From contig NZ_BLJE01000004.1 in the NCBI RefSeq assembly GCF_009811795.1, positions 186,001 through 250,000 of the forward strand: a DNA stretch of 64,000 nt. The letters run 5' to 3'. Shown in pieces: positions 34,126 to 43,364 of this stretch. The translations under genes were made by a program, and so were the position numbers. The notes beneath the pieces were generated by a model that did not search any database, was not told the origin of the DNA, and saw only the letters and a list, made by a program, of their open reading frames with translations. This DNA comes from Litoreibacter roseus. Its GTDB lineage: Bacteria > Pseudomonadota > Alphaproteobacteria > Rhodobacterales > Rhodobacteraceae. Position 1 is the stretch's first letter. Every line of letters starts with the position of its first letter.

Positions 34126-35390
34126 TGGATCATTTTCTCTATCGTGACGGCGCGCTTTACGCCGAGGATGTCCCAATTGCCGATATCGCCGCCTCGGTTG
34201 GGACGCCATTCTACGTCTATTCCTCTGCGACCCTGACCCGGCATTTCAAACTGTTTGACGATGCATTGGCCGGGACGGACCACCTTGTGTGCTACGCGAT
34301 GAAGTCGAACTCCAATCAAGCGGTACTAAAGCTGTTGGGTGATCTCGGTGCGGGCATGGATGTGGTGTCGGCGGGCGAGTACCTCCGTGCCAAGGCGGCT
34401 GGAATCCCGGGTGAACGGATCGTTTTTTCCGGTGTCGGCAAGACCGCCGAAGAGATGCGGATCGCGCTCGAGGGTGGAATTCGCCAGTTCAACGTGGAAT
34501 CCGAGCCCGAAATGGCGCGTCTCTCCGGAGTTGCTGAAAGTTTAGGCAAAACGGTGCCGATTACTGTGCGGGTCAATCCAGACGTGGATGCAAAAACCCA
34601 CGAAAAGATCGCGACGGGCAAAGCCGAGAACAAATTTGGCATTCCGATCAGTCGGGCACGAGAGGTTTATGCGCAGGCGGCTGCTTTGCCGGGGCTCGAG
34701 GTTATTGGGATAGACGTTCATATCGGCAGCCAGCTGACCCAGCTTGAGCCATTCGAGCTAGCCTTTCGGAAGGTCGCCGATCTGACGGAAGTTCTGCGGA
34801 CAGATGGGCATGACATCCGTCGCTTGGACTTGGGGGGCGGGCTTGGCATTCCCTACGAGCGGTCGAATGAGGCCCCGCCCTTACCGATTGAATTCGGAGA
34901 ATTGATAAAGAAAACAGTAGGTCATCTGGGATGCGAAATCGAAATCGAACCCGGACGCCTGATCTCGGGTAACGCTGGATTGCTGGTGGCCGAGGTCATC
35001 TATGTGAAGGATGGCGAAGACCGGCAGTTCCTGATCCTCGACGCGGCGATGAACGATCTGATCCGCCCTGCAATGTATGGCGCCTATCATGACATCATAC
35101 CCGTCGTGGAACCCGCGCCGGGTGGGGAGCAGGTGAAGTATGATGTGGTCGGCCCCGTGTGTGAAAGTGGCGATACCTTCGCCAAGCAGCGGGTCATGCC
35201 GCAGGTCGGAACTGGGGACTTGATTGCCTTCAGATCCGCGGGTGCTTACGGGGCCGTCATGTCCTCCGAATACAATACACGCCCCATGATTCCCGAGATT
35301 CTTGTCCATGAGGATCAATTCGCCGTCATTCGGGCACGTCCGACCTTTGACGAGATGATAAATCGCGATACCATCCCAACTTGGTTGTGA
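34125..35390 (+). CDS. lysA: Diaminopimelate decarboxylase
   Basis: A 421-residue PLP enzyme for the last step of lysine synthesis, decarboxylating meso-diaminopimelate. The PLP lysine is Lys60 in CYAMKSNSN. The C-terminal CESGDTFAK segment (near 345) supplies the partner-subunit Cys, and the glycine-rich LDLGGGLGIPY is near 230. It is the middle gene of DUF2834-lysA-DUF4175, starting one base inside the upstream stop and ending 34 bases before the next start. Confidence 0.96.
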   Translation: MDHFLYRDGALYAEDVPIADIAASVGTPFYVYSSATLTRHFKLFDDALAGTDHLVCYAMKSNSNQAVLKLLGDLGAGMDVVSAGEYLRAKAAGIPGERIVFSGVGKTAEEMRIALEGGIRQFNVESEPEMARLSGVAESLGKTVPITVRVNPDVDAKTHEKIATGKAENKFGIPISRAREVYAQAAALPGLEVIGIDVHIGSQLTQLEPFELAFRKVADLTEVLRTDGHDIRRLDLGGGLGIPYERSNEAPPLPIEFGELIKKTVGHLGCEIEIEPGRLISGNAGLLVAEVIYVKDGEDRQFLILDAAMNDLIRPAMYGAYHDIIPVVEPAPGGEQVKYDVVGPVCESGDTFAKQRVMPQVGTGDLIAFRSAGAYGAVMSSEYNTRPMIPEILVHEDQFAVIRARPTFDEMINRDTIPTWL

Positions 35391-35424
35391 TGCTATGGGG
35401 CATCCAGCCGATCTGGAGCGCTCT

Positions 35425-38028
35425 ATGACCACAGACCCTCGTGTACCTGACGTATCGGCCTTGAAATGGCCATTGCGACTGACGTGGGTTGGGCTGACAA
35501 GCGAACGATTGGTGCGGGCCTTCTGGCCGTTGGCTGCTGTCGTGATGGTCGTCTTTGCCGCGATTGCGTTTGATCTTCAAAGCGCGCTGTCTTTGGAGGG
35601 CGTCTGGGTCGTAACGTTGGCATCTGGTGCTGCGTTGATCGCCGCACTGCTGTTTGGTTTACGCACATTCCGCTTACCGGCGCGGGGCGAGGCATTGGAC
35701 CGTCTAGACCGCTCGATGGCGGGTCGTCCCATCTCTGCCGCGCTTGATACACAGGCAATCGGCGACAACGATCCACAATCGCAAGCGGTCTGGGATGCCC
35801 ATGTCCGCCGAATGGAAGCGCGGCTCAGCGAGGCTGAGGCCGTATCGCCTGACCTGCGGCTGTCCAGCCGTGATCCTTACGCGCTGCGCTATGCGGCGTT
35901 GCTGGCATTTGTCGTGGCGCTTGGTTTCGGCAGCATTTGGCGGGCCGGCTCGCTGTCCGATCTTAGCCCGCAGCTTGCAGGCGAAGCTGTCGCGGCTGGC
36001 CCCGCTTGGGAGGCTTGGATCGAGCCGCCGCGATACACCGATAAGCCGACGCTATATCTCAATGAGGTGACCCGGGACCAGATCGCGGTGCCGGTCGGCA
36101 GCCAGTTGACCGTTCGTCTTTATGGACAGATTGGCGATCTGGGGTTGTCTGAGACCGTATCTGGCCGCATTCCGCCTGCTGAGACCGGAGAAGATGAAGC
36201 GCCTCAAACCGCATTTTCCCTGCCCATCGAACAGAATGGAACTGTCGCTATCGAGGGCACGGACGAAAGCTGGGATATCACGGCAACCGCCGACGCGCCG
36301 CCAAAAGTCTGGTTCCAGGGGCTGATTGATCGCAGTCCCAACGGCGATATGCGGATGAGCTTCAATGCGTCTGACGATTACGCGGTCGCTGCGGGCAACG
36401 CTAAGGTTGAACTTAACCTTGATCAATTGGACCGTCGGTATGGTTTGGCCGTTGATCCGGAGCCGCGTGAAGGTTTCACACTGGATTTGCCGATGCCGCT
36501 CAGCGGGGATCGTGCGAATTTTTCCGAAACTCTAATCGAGAACCTTGCTCAGCATCCTTGGGCCAATCTTGACGTGAGGTTCAATCTCACGGTTCGCGAT
36601 GACGCGGACCAGATAAGTGAGATTGAAGTCATCGAGACGGAGCTTCCCGGTCGGCGGTTCTTCCAGCCGATTGCGAAGGCTGTGGTTGAGCAACGGCGCG
36701 ATTTGCTGTGGTCCCGCGAGAATGCGACCCGCGTCAGTCAGGTGCTGCGCGCGATCACTTACGAGCCAGACGGGTTTTTTCCAAACGAACAGGCTTACCT
36801 GACCCTGCGAATGGCGATCACGCGGCTTGATCTGGCGCGCGAATATGACGGTCTGGATGTCGAAAAGCAGGAAGAGCTTGCAGAAATGCTGTGGCAGGCG
36901 GCGATCCTGCTGGAAGAAGGCCGTCTTTCTGATGCGCTTGAGCGACTGCGTCAGGCGCAGGAAAAGCTGTCTGACGCCATGCGCAACGGGGCAACCGACG
37001 AAGAAATAGCTGAGCTGATGCAAGAGCTGAACGAAGCCATGCGCGACTACATGCAGCAGCTTGCCCAAGAGGGTCAGCAAGGCGAGCAGCAGCAGGCTCA
37101 GAACCAGCAAGGTCAGGAGGTCACCGAAGACCAGTTGCAGCAGATGCTCGACGAAATTCAGCGCCTCATGGAAGAGGGCCGGATGGACGAAGCCGAACAG
37201 CTTTTGTCCCAGCTGATGGAGATGATGCAGAACATGCAAGTCGCTCAAGGTCAGCCTGGCCAAGGTCAGCAGGGCGAGGGTCAGCAAGCGATGGAAGGTC
37301 TTCAGGATACCCTGCGCGAACAGCAGGGCCTGAGTGACGAGGCATTCCGTGATTTGCAGGAACAGTTCAATCCGGGCGCACAGGCAGGCGAAAGCCAAGG
37401 CAACGAGGGCCGCAATGGCGGGCAAGGTAGGGGGCAGGACCATGAGGGTCAAAGCGGCCAAGGCCAGCCTCAGGATCAGCAACAAGGCGAGGGTGGCGAA
37501 GGAAATCAGCAGGCCGAGAATGAAGGCCCGGGTGGCGGATCGCTTGCGGACCGTCAGCGCGAATTGCGCAACGAGTTGAGCAGGCAAAGCCAGAACCTTC
37601 CCGGTACAGGCACGCCGGAAGGCGACGCGGCGCGTGAAGCGCTTGGACGCGCGGGCGAGGCAATGGATCGGGCCGAAGAGGCATTGCGCGATGACCAGAC
37701 GGCGGAAGCGCTTGGCGCGCAGTCGGACGCCATGGAAGCGCTGCGGGATGGGTTGCGCAGTCTGGGTGACGCGCTGGCCCAAGAGCAACAACAGCAGGGT
37801 GGTCAGCAAGGGCAACAGGCCGGACAGCCTTCGCGTCAGCAGCGCGATCCTTTGGGCCGCGAAGCGGGTTCAGACGGTATGATCGGGTCTCAAGACAACA
37901 TGCTGCAAAGCGAGGATGCGCGTCGCAGATCCCGTGACCTTCTGGACGAAATTCGTCGCCGGTCCGGTGAACAGGAACGTCCCGAGGTTGAGCGGGATTA
38001 CCTTAAACGGCTTCTGGATCGCTTCTAA
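35425..38028 (+). CDS. Large DUF4175 (TIGR02302-type) membrane protein
   Basis: An 867-residue protein. Two N-terminal hydrophobic helices (about 28-50 and 58-78) and a further one near 155-175 anchor it. A long extracytoplasmic region follows, with the family DUF4175 domain to about residue 500. From about 525 to 720 it is a highly repetitive Gln/Glu/Gly-rich low-complexity region, then a charged helical end. ATG 35425 is chosen as the family start; a start at 35395 adds 10 residues. Function is unknown; the protein is conserved next to lysA in Rhodobacterales. The repeat region also creates long antisense open frames that are not real genes. Confidence 0.88.
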   Translation: MTTDPRVPDVSALKWPLRLTWVGLTSERLVRAFWPLAAVVMVVFAAIAFDLQSALSLEGVWVVTLASGAALIAALLFGLRTFRLPARGEALDRLDRSMAGRPISAALDTQAIGDNDPQSQAVWDAHVRRMEARLSEAEAVSPDLRLSSRDPYALRYAALLAFVVALGFGSIWRAGSLSDLSPQLAGEAVAAGPAWEAWIEPPRYTDKPTLYLNEVTRDQIAVPVGSQLTVRLYGQIGDLGLSETVSGRIPPAETGEDEAPQTAFSLPIEQNGTVAIEGTDESWDITATADAPPKVWFQGLIDRSPNGDMRMSFNASDDYAVAAGNAKVELNLDQLDRRYGLAVDPEPREGFTLDLPMPLSGDRANFSETLIENLAQHPWANLDVRFNLTVRDDADQISEIEVIETELPGRRFFQPIAKAVVEQRRDLLWSRENATRVSQVLRAITYEPDGFFPNEQAYLTLRMAITRLDLAREYDGLDVEKQEELAEMLWQAAILLEEGRLSDALERLRQAQEKLSDAMRNGATDEEIAELMQELNEAMRDYMQQLAQEGQQGEQQQAQNQQGQEVTEDQLQQMLDEIQRLMEEGRMDEAEQLLSQLMEMMQNMQVAQGQPGQGQQGEGQQAMEGLQDTLREQQGLSDEAFRDLQEQFNPGAQAGESQGNEGRNGGQGRGQDHEGQSGQGQPQDQQQGEGGEGNQQAENEGPGGGSLADRQRELRNELSRQSQNLPGTGTPEGDAAREALGRAGEAMDRAEEALRDDQTAEALGAQSDAMEALRDGLRSLGDALAQEQQQQGGQQGQQAGQPSRQQRDPLGREAGSDGMIGSQDNMLQSEDARRRSRDLLDEIRRRSGEQERPEVERDYLKRLLDRF

Positions 38029-38030
38029 CG

Positions 38031-38840
38031 TTACCTGGTGTAACTTGCGACCATATCGTTGATCTGGTCGATCAACCTGCCCGCAGCCGTCTCAAGATCG
38101 ACACGCGTCTGATCCACCCATGTGACATAGCCCGTCAAATGCTCTGACTGATCCGGGAAGTTTTGGGACAGCTGTGGTGCGTAGACATAGAGTGCCAACA
38201 CCAAGACGGCCGCGATAAGCGTCAGGCCAAACCCGATGCGAAAACCTCGTTGGCGGCGAACGATCTTGTCCACCCGGCTTAGTTCTTTGCCTTGGCCTTC
38301 CTCGGGCGATGGCTTGGGTGCATCACGCAGGGTCGAATTTATCTCTTCAATATCCGGCAAGCGTTGCCGCTTTTCGTCTGAATCTTCGTCAGTCGTCTCC
38401 GCCATCGTCACCGGTGCGGGGACGACAGGGGGAACCGGGGGGATCGGTGGCTTGGGTGCAGTGGTCTCAGCCGGTGGTTCTTCCTTTTTAGGCGTCGGTG
38501 GGGTTTCCGCAGCAGGCTGATTTTCAAGCCCCATGTCGGTCTGCACCTCTATACCGGACGCTTCCGCCTGGCGTGCCTTGTTTTCGCGGGCAACCTCTTC
38601 GTGGATAACCTTCAGCGCATCGGGATCGGTTTTCGGGCGGGGAATGTTCGTCGCGGCGGGCGCCGGTGTTGGCTCTGCGTCTCCGTCATCCTCGCCGTCG
38701 ATTGGGCGGGCCGTGGCGGCGTCAGGGCGCTGAAACCAGGTTGTGGTACAATTTGAGCATTGGACATCCCGACCGTCTTCCGGGATCAGGCCGTCCTCCA
38801 CCTCATATTCGGCGTCGCAATTCGGACATGAGAGCCGCAT
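38031..38840 (-). CDS. MJ0042-type zinc-ribbon membrane protein
   Basis: A 269-residue protein with an N-terminal zinc ribbon (CPNCDAEYEV...CSNCTTTWF, four Cys), a long Pro/Glu/Thr-rich linker (about 45-180) and one membrane helix (about 200-222) followed by a short C-terminal domain. The plan matches the MJ0042-family finger-like proteins of alphaproteobacteria, of unknown role. Its stop is only 2 bases from the convergent DUF4175 stop. The Cys4 site suggests metal binding on the cytoplasmic side. Confidence 0.85.
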   Translation of the reverse strand: MRLSCPNCDAEYEVEDGLIPEDGRDVQCSNCTTTWFQRPDAATARPIDGEDDGDAEPTPAPAATNIPRPKTDPDALKVIHEEVARENKARQAEASGIEVQTDMGLENQPAAETPPTPKKEEPPAETTAPKPPIPPVPPVVPAPVTMAETTDEDSDEKRQRLPDIEEINSTLRDAPKPSPEEGQGKELSRVDKIVRRQRGFRIGFGLTLIAAVLVLALYVYAPQLSQNFPDQSEHLTGYVTWVDQTRVDLETAAGRLIDQINDMVASYTR

Positions 38841-39012
38841 TATTTCCTATCCCGCGTCCGCCCCGGCCGCATAAAAACTTGTCTCAGAGAGTCATATCGC
38901 GACGTTTTCTCTATTCCAAGCATTAGTGTTTTCAACCAACTACATCTGTGACTTGCATTGACATGGATGTCGATCAGCGACAGGGATCAGGGCCAAACAG
39001 TGTGACAAGGGG

Positions 39013-39762
39013 ATGCATTTGGGACACGCGCTGCAATGGATCAGGTCGATCATCTTTGTCGTACAGATGTACATCGCGATGCCAATTGTTGGCTTAATCT
39101 ATATGCCTTGGGCTATTTTCAGCCCGTACGGCGCTGTCGCGGGCTGCCATGCGTACGCCCGCTATGTGCGATGGACAGCCCGGTGGATCGTAAACCTGAA
39201 AACAGAGGTGCGCGGGACGCCGCCGACAGATCAGGTTTTGATTGCAGCAAAGCACCAGTCGTTCCTCGATATCATCGTGATCTACAGCGAGATTCCCCAT
39301 GGGAAGTTCATCATGAAGCGAGAATTGCTCTACGCTCCCATTCTTGGGCAATTTGCCTACCGGATAGGATGTGTGCCTGTCAGCCGTGGCAAACGGGGGC
39401 AAGCCATCGCGAAAATGGTGGCCGATGTCGAGCGTGGAAATCAACTGCCCGGACAACTGGTGATCTACTCCCAAGGCACGCGTGTGGGACCTGGGGTCAA
39501 GATGCCTTACAAGGTCGGAACGGCGGTTCTTTACGAACAATTCGGCCATGATTGCGTTCCCGTCTCGACAAATGCGGGTGTCTTTTGGCCGCGCCGCGGC
39601 ATTTACCGTAAGCCCGGCACGGCGGTGGTTGAGTTTCTTCCGACCATTCCGGCTGGCCTACCACGGGAAGAGTTTCTGGCGCGCCTTGAGGGTGAAGTCG
39701 AAGCGGCGTCTGACGCGCTTTTGGTTGAGGCTGGTTTTAGCCCCCCGGCGGCGCCGACGTGA
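39013..39762 (+). CDS. plsC: 1-acyl-sn-glycerol-3-phosphate acyltransferase
   Basis: A 249-residue membrane acyltransferase that makes phosphatidic acid. The catalytic HX4D is His81-x4-Asp86 (KHQSFLD). An N-terminal helix (about 11-37) anchors it. The third family motif, usually P-E-G-T-R, reads S-Q-G-T-R here, in VIYSQGTRVG near 150, a noteworthy change at a residue tied to phosphate binding. Its stop overlaps the start of the PPOX gene by 4 bases. The gene is divergent from the zinc-ribbon gene with 172 bases between. Confidence 0.92.
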   Translation: MHLGHALQWIRSIIFVVQMYIAMPIVGLIYMPWAIFSPYGAVAGCHAYARYVRWTARWIVNLKTEVRGTPPTDQVLIAAKHQSFLDIIVIYSEIPHGKFIMKRELLYAPILGQFAYRIGCVPVSRGKRGQAIAKMVADVERGNQLPGQLVIYSQGTRVGPGVKMPYKVGTAVLYEQFGHDCVPVSTNAGVFWPRRGIYRKPGTAVVEFLPTIPAGLPREEFLARLEGEVEAASDALLVEAGFSPPAAPT

Positions 39763-40367
39763 CCCACTACATCGAAGATATCGCTGCGCTTGAGGCGCTC
39801 TATGGAACACCCGGTGAAGCGTCACTTGTCAAAGTCGCCGCCCGAATGACGCCGCTCTACCGCGACTGGATCATGGCGTCTAAGCTTTGCGTCCTGACGA
39901 CCGTCGGTCCGGACGGCACAGACGGATCACCTCGCGGCGATGATGGCCCGGTCGTATTAGAACTTAATCCGCAGACGTTGGCGATGCCGGATTGGCGTGG
40001 GAATAACCGGATGGATTCGTTGCGCAACATCGTGGCCGACGGGCGGCTGTCCTTGATGTTCATCGTGGCAGGCTCGAACAATGTTGTCCGCGTGAATGGG
40101 ACCGGGCGGGTTAGCGTCGACCCTGATCTGATTGCAAAATTCGAACGCAAAGGCCAGATGCCCCGATCCGTGATCGTCATACAGATTTCCGAAATCTACA
40201 CTCAATGCGCCCGCGCGCTTTTGCGGTCAGGCATCTGGCAATGGGACGGGCAGAATCCCGAGCTTCCTACTGTCGGTGACATTCTGAAAGAGATGACATC
40301 TGGCAGCTTCGACGGCGAAACCTATGATGCGGAATGGGCTGGCCGCGCGTCGAAAACCATGTGGTGA
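39759..40367 (+). CDS. PPOX-class FMN-binding flavoprotein
   Basis: A 202-residue pyridoxamine-phosphate-oxidase-like split-barrel protein. FMN-binding segments are ASKLCVLTTVGPDGTDGSPRG (residues 40-60) and NNRMDSLRNI (about 82-91). Such proteins reduce or oxidise small molecules, but the substrate is unknown. The GTG start overlaps the plsC stop by 4 bases, so the two are co-translated. It ends next to the convergent accA stop with no gap. A functional link with lipid synthesis is only suggested by position. Confidence 0.85.
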   Translation: MTHYIEDIAALEALYGTPGEASLVKVAARMTPLYRDWIMASKLCVLTTVGPDGTDGSPRGDDGPVVLELNPQTLAMPDWRGNNRMDSLRNIVADGRLSLMFIVAGSNNVVRVNGTGRVSVDPDLIAKFERKGQMPRSVIVIQISEIYTQCARALLRSGIWQWDGQNPELPTVGDILKEMTSGSFDGETYDAEWAGRASKTMW

Positions 40368-41330
40368 TTAGGCTGCCAACCCTTGCGCGCCAAGATCGAG
40401 GTATTTCTGCCGTCGATCCTTGATCAGCGCTGGGCCGTCCAGCTTTGACAGATCATCCAGTATCGCCTCTACGGCTTTGCCAACGGCTTCAATTGCTGCC
40501 TTTGGGTCACGCTGCGCGCCGCCAAAGGGCTCCTTGATAATCCGATCGCAGACGCCGAGCTTATGCAGATCCTGCGCGGTCAGCCGTAACGCTTCGGCCG
40601 CCTCCCGCATTTTTTCAGCGTCTTTCCAGAGGATTGAAGCGCAGCCTTCCGGACTTATCACCGAGTAGATCGAATGTTCCAGCATGGCGACACGGTTGGC
40701 GGTCGCGAATGCCACTGCACCGCCGGACCCACCTTCACCGATGATGACAGAAACCAGCGGCACGCCAATTTCCAGACATTTCTGCGTGGATCGCGCGATG
40801 GCTTCCGATTGCCCGCGTTCTTCAGCTCCCTTTCCGGGGTAGGCACCGGGGGTGTCCACAAGCGTCACGACCGGCAGATTGAACCGATGCGCAAGATCCA
40901 TGAGGCGTACGGCCTTGCGATAGCCTTCCGGCCGGGCCATGCCGAAATTGCGTTCAATCCGGGTGTTGGTGTCGTGGCCCTTTTCGTGGCCGATCACGAC
41001 AACGGATCTATCACCAAGTCGGGCCAACCCGCCCATTACAGCGTGGTCATCGGCAAAGTTACGGTCGCCGGCCAGAGGTGTGTATTCCGTAAAGAGTGCC
41101 TCGATATAGTCTTTGCAATGGGGGCGTTCGGGATGGCGCGCGACCTGACATTTCCGCCAGGGTGACAGGTCGGCGTAGAGGTCTTTCAGAAGCGTTTCCG
41201 CTTTGGCATCAAGCGCGCTGGCCTCTTTTTCCACATCCATTTCATCGTTCTGACGGGCAAGTGCGCGCAGCTCTTCTGCCTTGCCCTCGATCTCGGCCAA
41301 TGGTTTCTCAAATTCCAGATAGTTCTTCAT
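40368..41330 (-). CDS. accA: Acetyl-CoA carboxylase carboxyltransferase alpha subunit
   Basis: A 320-residue subunit that with AccD transfers the carboxyl group from biotin to acetyl-CoA, forming malonyl-CoA for fatty-acid synthesis. The conserved [21 protein letters not shown] (residues about 155-175) and [19 protein letters not shown] (about 192-210) segments identify it. It is divergent from the AraC gene with 120 bases between. Its stop abuts the PPOX stop. Confidence 0.97.
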   Translation of the reverse strand: MKNYLEFEKPLAEIEGKAEELRALARQNDEMDVEKEASALDAKAETLLKDLYADLSPWRKCQVARHPERPHCKDYIEALFTEYTPLAGDRNFADDHAVMGGLARLGDRSVVVIGHEKGHDTNTRIERNFGMARPEGYRKAVRLMDLAHRFNLPVVTLVDTPGAYPGKGAEERGQSEAIARSTQKCLEIGVPLVSVIIGEGGSGGAVAFATANRVAMLEHSIYSVISPEGCASILWKDAEKMREAAEALRLTAQDLHKLGVCDRIIKEPFGGAQRDPKAAIEAVGKAVEAILDDLSKLDGPALIKDRRQKYLDLGAQGLAA

Positions 41331-41450
41331 TGCCTGCTCCGTCCCATTGGCATCCTATATGGCCGCGCTCTTCGAGGGATGCAACTCAGCAAGATTTGTG
41401 AAGCCCGCCCGTGTCATGCCACCCTTGGAACGACCAAAGGGGAGTATGCG

Positions 41451-42287
41451 ATGCAAGGGCCTTACGAAGACCGACTGATGCGGGTGCTGGACTACATCCA
41501 TGACAATCCCACTGAGGATCTGTCACTGGACGCCTTGTCCGATATCGCGGCGATGAGCCGGTTTCATTGGCACAGAGTATTCCATGCGATGACCGGCGAG
41601 ACATGCGCCGCGGCTGCGCGGCGGATCCGTCTGCATCGTGCGGCATGCTGGCTGGTGCAGAAGGACGGGCCGGTCGCGGAGGTGGCAAAAGCATGTGGGT
41701 ATCAGAGCCCGCAGAGTTTCACGCGCGCCTTCTCCCAGATGTATCGCATGAGCCCTGCGGCGTTCCGGAATCGCGGTGAGTTGCGCTCACCGTTGCCGAA
41801 ACCCGAAAAAGGAGAATATCCGATGTTTCCCGTTGAAGTCACTGATCAACCCCCGCGCCGCCTTGCGGCAATCCCCCATACCGGGCCCTACCTAGAGATA
41901 GGAAAAACGTTCGAGAAAGCATCGACGCTCTTTACCACGCGTGAGTTGTGGCCACAGGCGCAGGGCATGGTCGGCGTTTACTATGACGATCCCAATGCGA
42001 TTGCCGCCGAAGATCTCAGCAGCCATGCGGGCATCGCAGTTTCTTCTGAAATGGACATGCCTGCTGATTTTGATGAGATTACCATTCGCGGCGGAAAATA
42101 TGCTGTGATGCACTACAAGGGCCCCTATGCGGGTCTGAAGGCGGCATATGACCATCTCTATGGCAACTGGTTGCCCACCTCAGGGGAAGAGCCGGACAAC
42201 GCGCCGCCGATCGAGATCTATCTCAACTCACCCCGAGAGGTCGAACCGGACGCACTTCTGACGGATGTGTGCGTTCCGTTGAAATGA
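41451..42287 (+). CDS. AraC-family regulator with GyrI-like effector domain
   Basis: A 278-residue regulator with an N-terminal double HTH (about 5-105; DALSDIAAMSRFHWHRVF and the second HTH ending GYQSPQSFTRAFSQMYRMSPAAFR) and a C-terminal GyrI/SbmC-like small-molecule binding domain (about 125-278; RRLAAIPHTGPY and PPIEIYLNSP). ATG 41451 has an AGGGGAG site. This plan is like the Rob/BmrR-type drug- or metabolite-responsive regulators. It is convergent with mcl1. Confidence 0.9.
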   Translation: MQGPYEDRLMRVLDYIHDNPTEDLSLDALSDIAAMSRFHWHRVFHAMTGETCAAAARRIRLHRAACWLVQKDGPVAEVAKACGYQSPQSFTRAFSQMYRMSPAAFRNRGELRSPLPKPEKGEYPMFPVEVTDQPPRRLAAIPHTGPYLEIGKTFEKASTLFTTRELWPQAQGMVGVYYDDPNAIAAEDLSSHAGIAVSSEMDMPADFDEITIRGGKYAVMHYKGPYAGLKAAYDHLYGNWLPTSGEEPDNAPPIEIYLNSPREVEPDALLTDVCVPLK

Positions 42288-42292
42288 AAGGT

Positions 42293-42313
42293 GGGGCGGC
42301 GTCAGGCCGCCCC
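42293..42313. terminator. Hairpin between AraC and mcl1 genes
   Basis: GGGGCGGC (42293-42300) pairs perfectly with GCCGCCCC (42306-42313) around a 5-base loop. The mcl1 stop codon lies in the loop and arm, so the hairpin overlaps the end of that gene. It may terminate both convergent genes. Confidence 0.6.
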
Positions 42314-43261
42314 GATCATCTCGGCTTGTCGCACGATGACTTCGGCCTGCTTGATGCTGGCGATATCGACAAGACGACCTTTGTAGACCGTGGCACCTTC
42401 GCCGTTCTTCGTGGCTTCTTCCATCGCCTCCAAGATCTCGCGCGCCTCGGCGACCTGTGCGTCTGAGGGCGTGAAGACTTCATTGGCCAGAGCAATCTGT
42501 TTCGGGTGGATGGCCCATTTTCCAACCATGCCAAGCACGGCGGACCTGCGAGCTTGGGCCCGATACCCTTCGTCATCCGAAAAATCGCCAAAAGGGCCAT
42601 CGACAGGCAAAACCCCGTGGGTGCGGCAGGCCGCGACGATGGCTGCTTGCGCCCAATGCCACGGATCAGACCAATGGCGCGTACCATCCTGCAACATGTA
42701 GTAATTCTCCTGCGTCCCGCCGATTCCGGTGGTCTGCATCCCCATGGAGGCGGCGAAATCGGCAGCGCCGAGGCTCATCGCCTGCATCCGCGCCGACGAA
42801 GCCGCGATTTCCTCGACATGGGCAAGACCCGCCGCGCTTTCGATGATGACTTCGAACCCGATTTTCTTTTTGCGCCCTTTAGCGGCCTCGATGGCCGTCA
42901 CCAAAGCGTCAACAGCATAGATATCAGCGGCGTTGCCGACCTTGGGGATCATGATCTGATCCAGCCGATCTGACGCGTTTTCCAGCAGATCAACCACATC
43001 GCGGTACCAGTAAGGTGTATCCAGACCGTTTATCCGAACGGACAGATGCTTGGTGTTCCAGTCGATGTCGCCAATCGCGTCTATAACATTGGCCCGTGCT
43101 TGCGCCTTGTCATCGGGCGCAACGGAGTCCTCCAAATCCAGATTGATGACGTCCGCAGCGGAGCTTGCCATTTTCTCAAACAGAGCAGTGCGCGAGCCGG
43201 GGCCGAACAATTGGCAACGGTTGGGTCTGGCTGGCGGGGCAGGTTGAAGGCGAAAGCTCAT
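42302..43261 (-). CDS. mcl1: L-malyl-CoA/beta-methylmalyl-CoA lyase
   Basis: A 319-residue member of the citrate-lyase beta/HpcH family that cleaves (2R,3S)-beta-methylmalyl-CoA to glyoxylate and propionyl-CoA, and also acts on malyl-CoA. The N-terminus MSFRLQPAPPARPNRCQLFG and the block NLDLEDSVAPDD near residue 40 are very close to Rhodobacter Mcl1. Also present are IESAAGLAHVEE near 140 and GGTQENYYM near 180. It is the cleavage enzyme of the ethylmalonyl-CoA pathway. About 100 AT-rich bases upstream (43262-43364) should hold the promoter. The downstream hairpin overlaps its stop. Confidence 0.96.
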   Translation of the reverse strand: MSFRLQPAPPARPNRCQLFGPGSRTALFEKMASSAADVINLDLEDSVAPDDKAQARANVIDAIGDIDWNTKHLSVRINGLDTPYWYRDVVDLLENASDRLDQIMIPKVGNAADIYAVDALVTAIEAAKGRKKKIGFEVIIESAAGLAHVEEIAASSARMQAMSLGAADFAASMGMQTTGIGGTQENYYMLQDGTRHWSDPWHWAQAAIVAACRTHGVLPVDGPFGDFSDDEGYRAQARRSAVLGMVGKWAIHPKQIALANEVFTPSDAQVAEAREILEAMEEATKNGEGATVYKGRLVDIASIKQAEVIVRQAEMIGAA

Positions 43262-43364
43262 CGCGAATCCTTTGCGTAACTTTATGTCGTTCAGCTTGAT
43301 TTTTGTGTTATTATGTTACCTTGATATATGCAAGCGCTGCGCTGCGGCAATTTTCTAACGGTGC

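Noticed and set aside
36532-37815. A 427-codon open frame antisense to the DUF4175 gene, Leu-rich.
   Set aside because: It mirrors the Gln/Glu-rich repeat of the real gene, has no family features, and has no spacing or ribosome site of its own.
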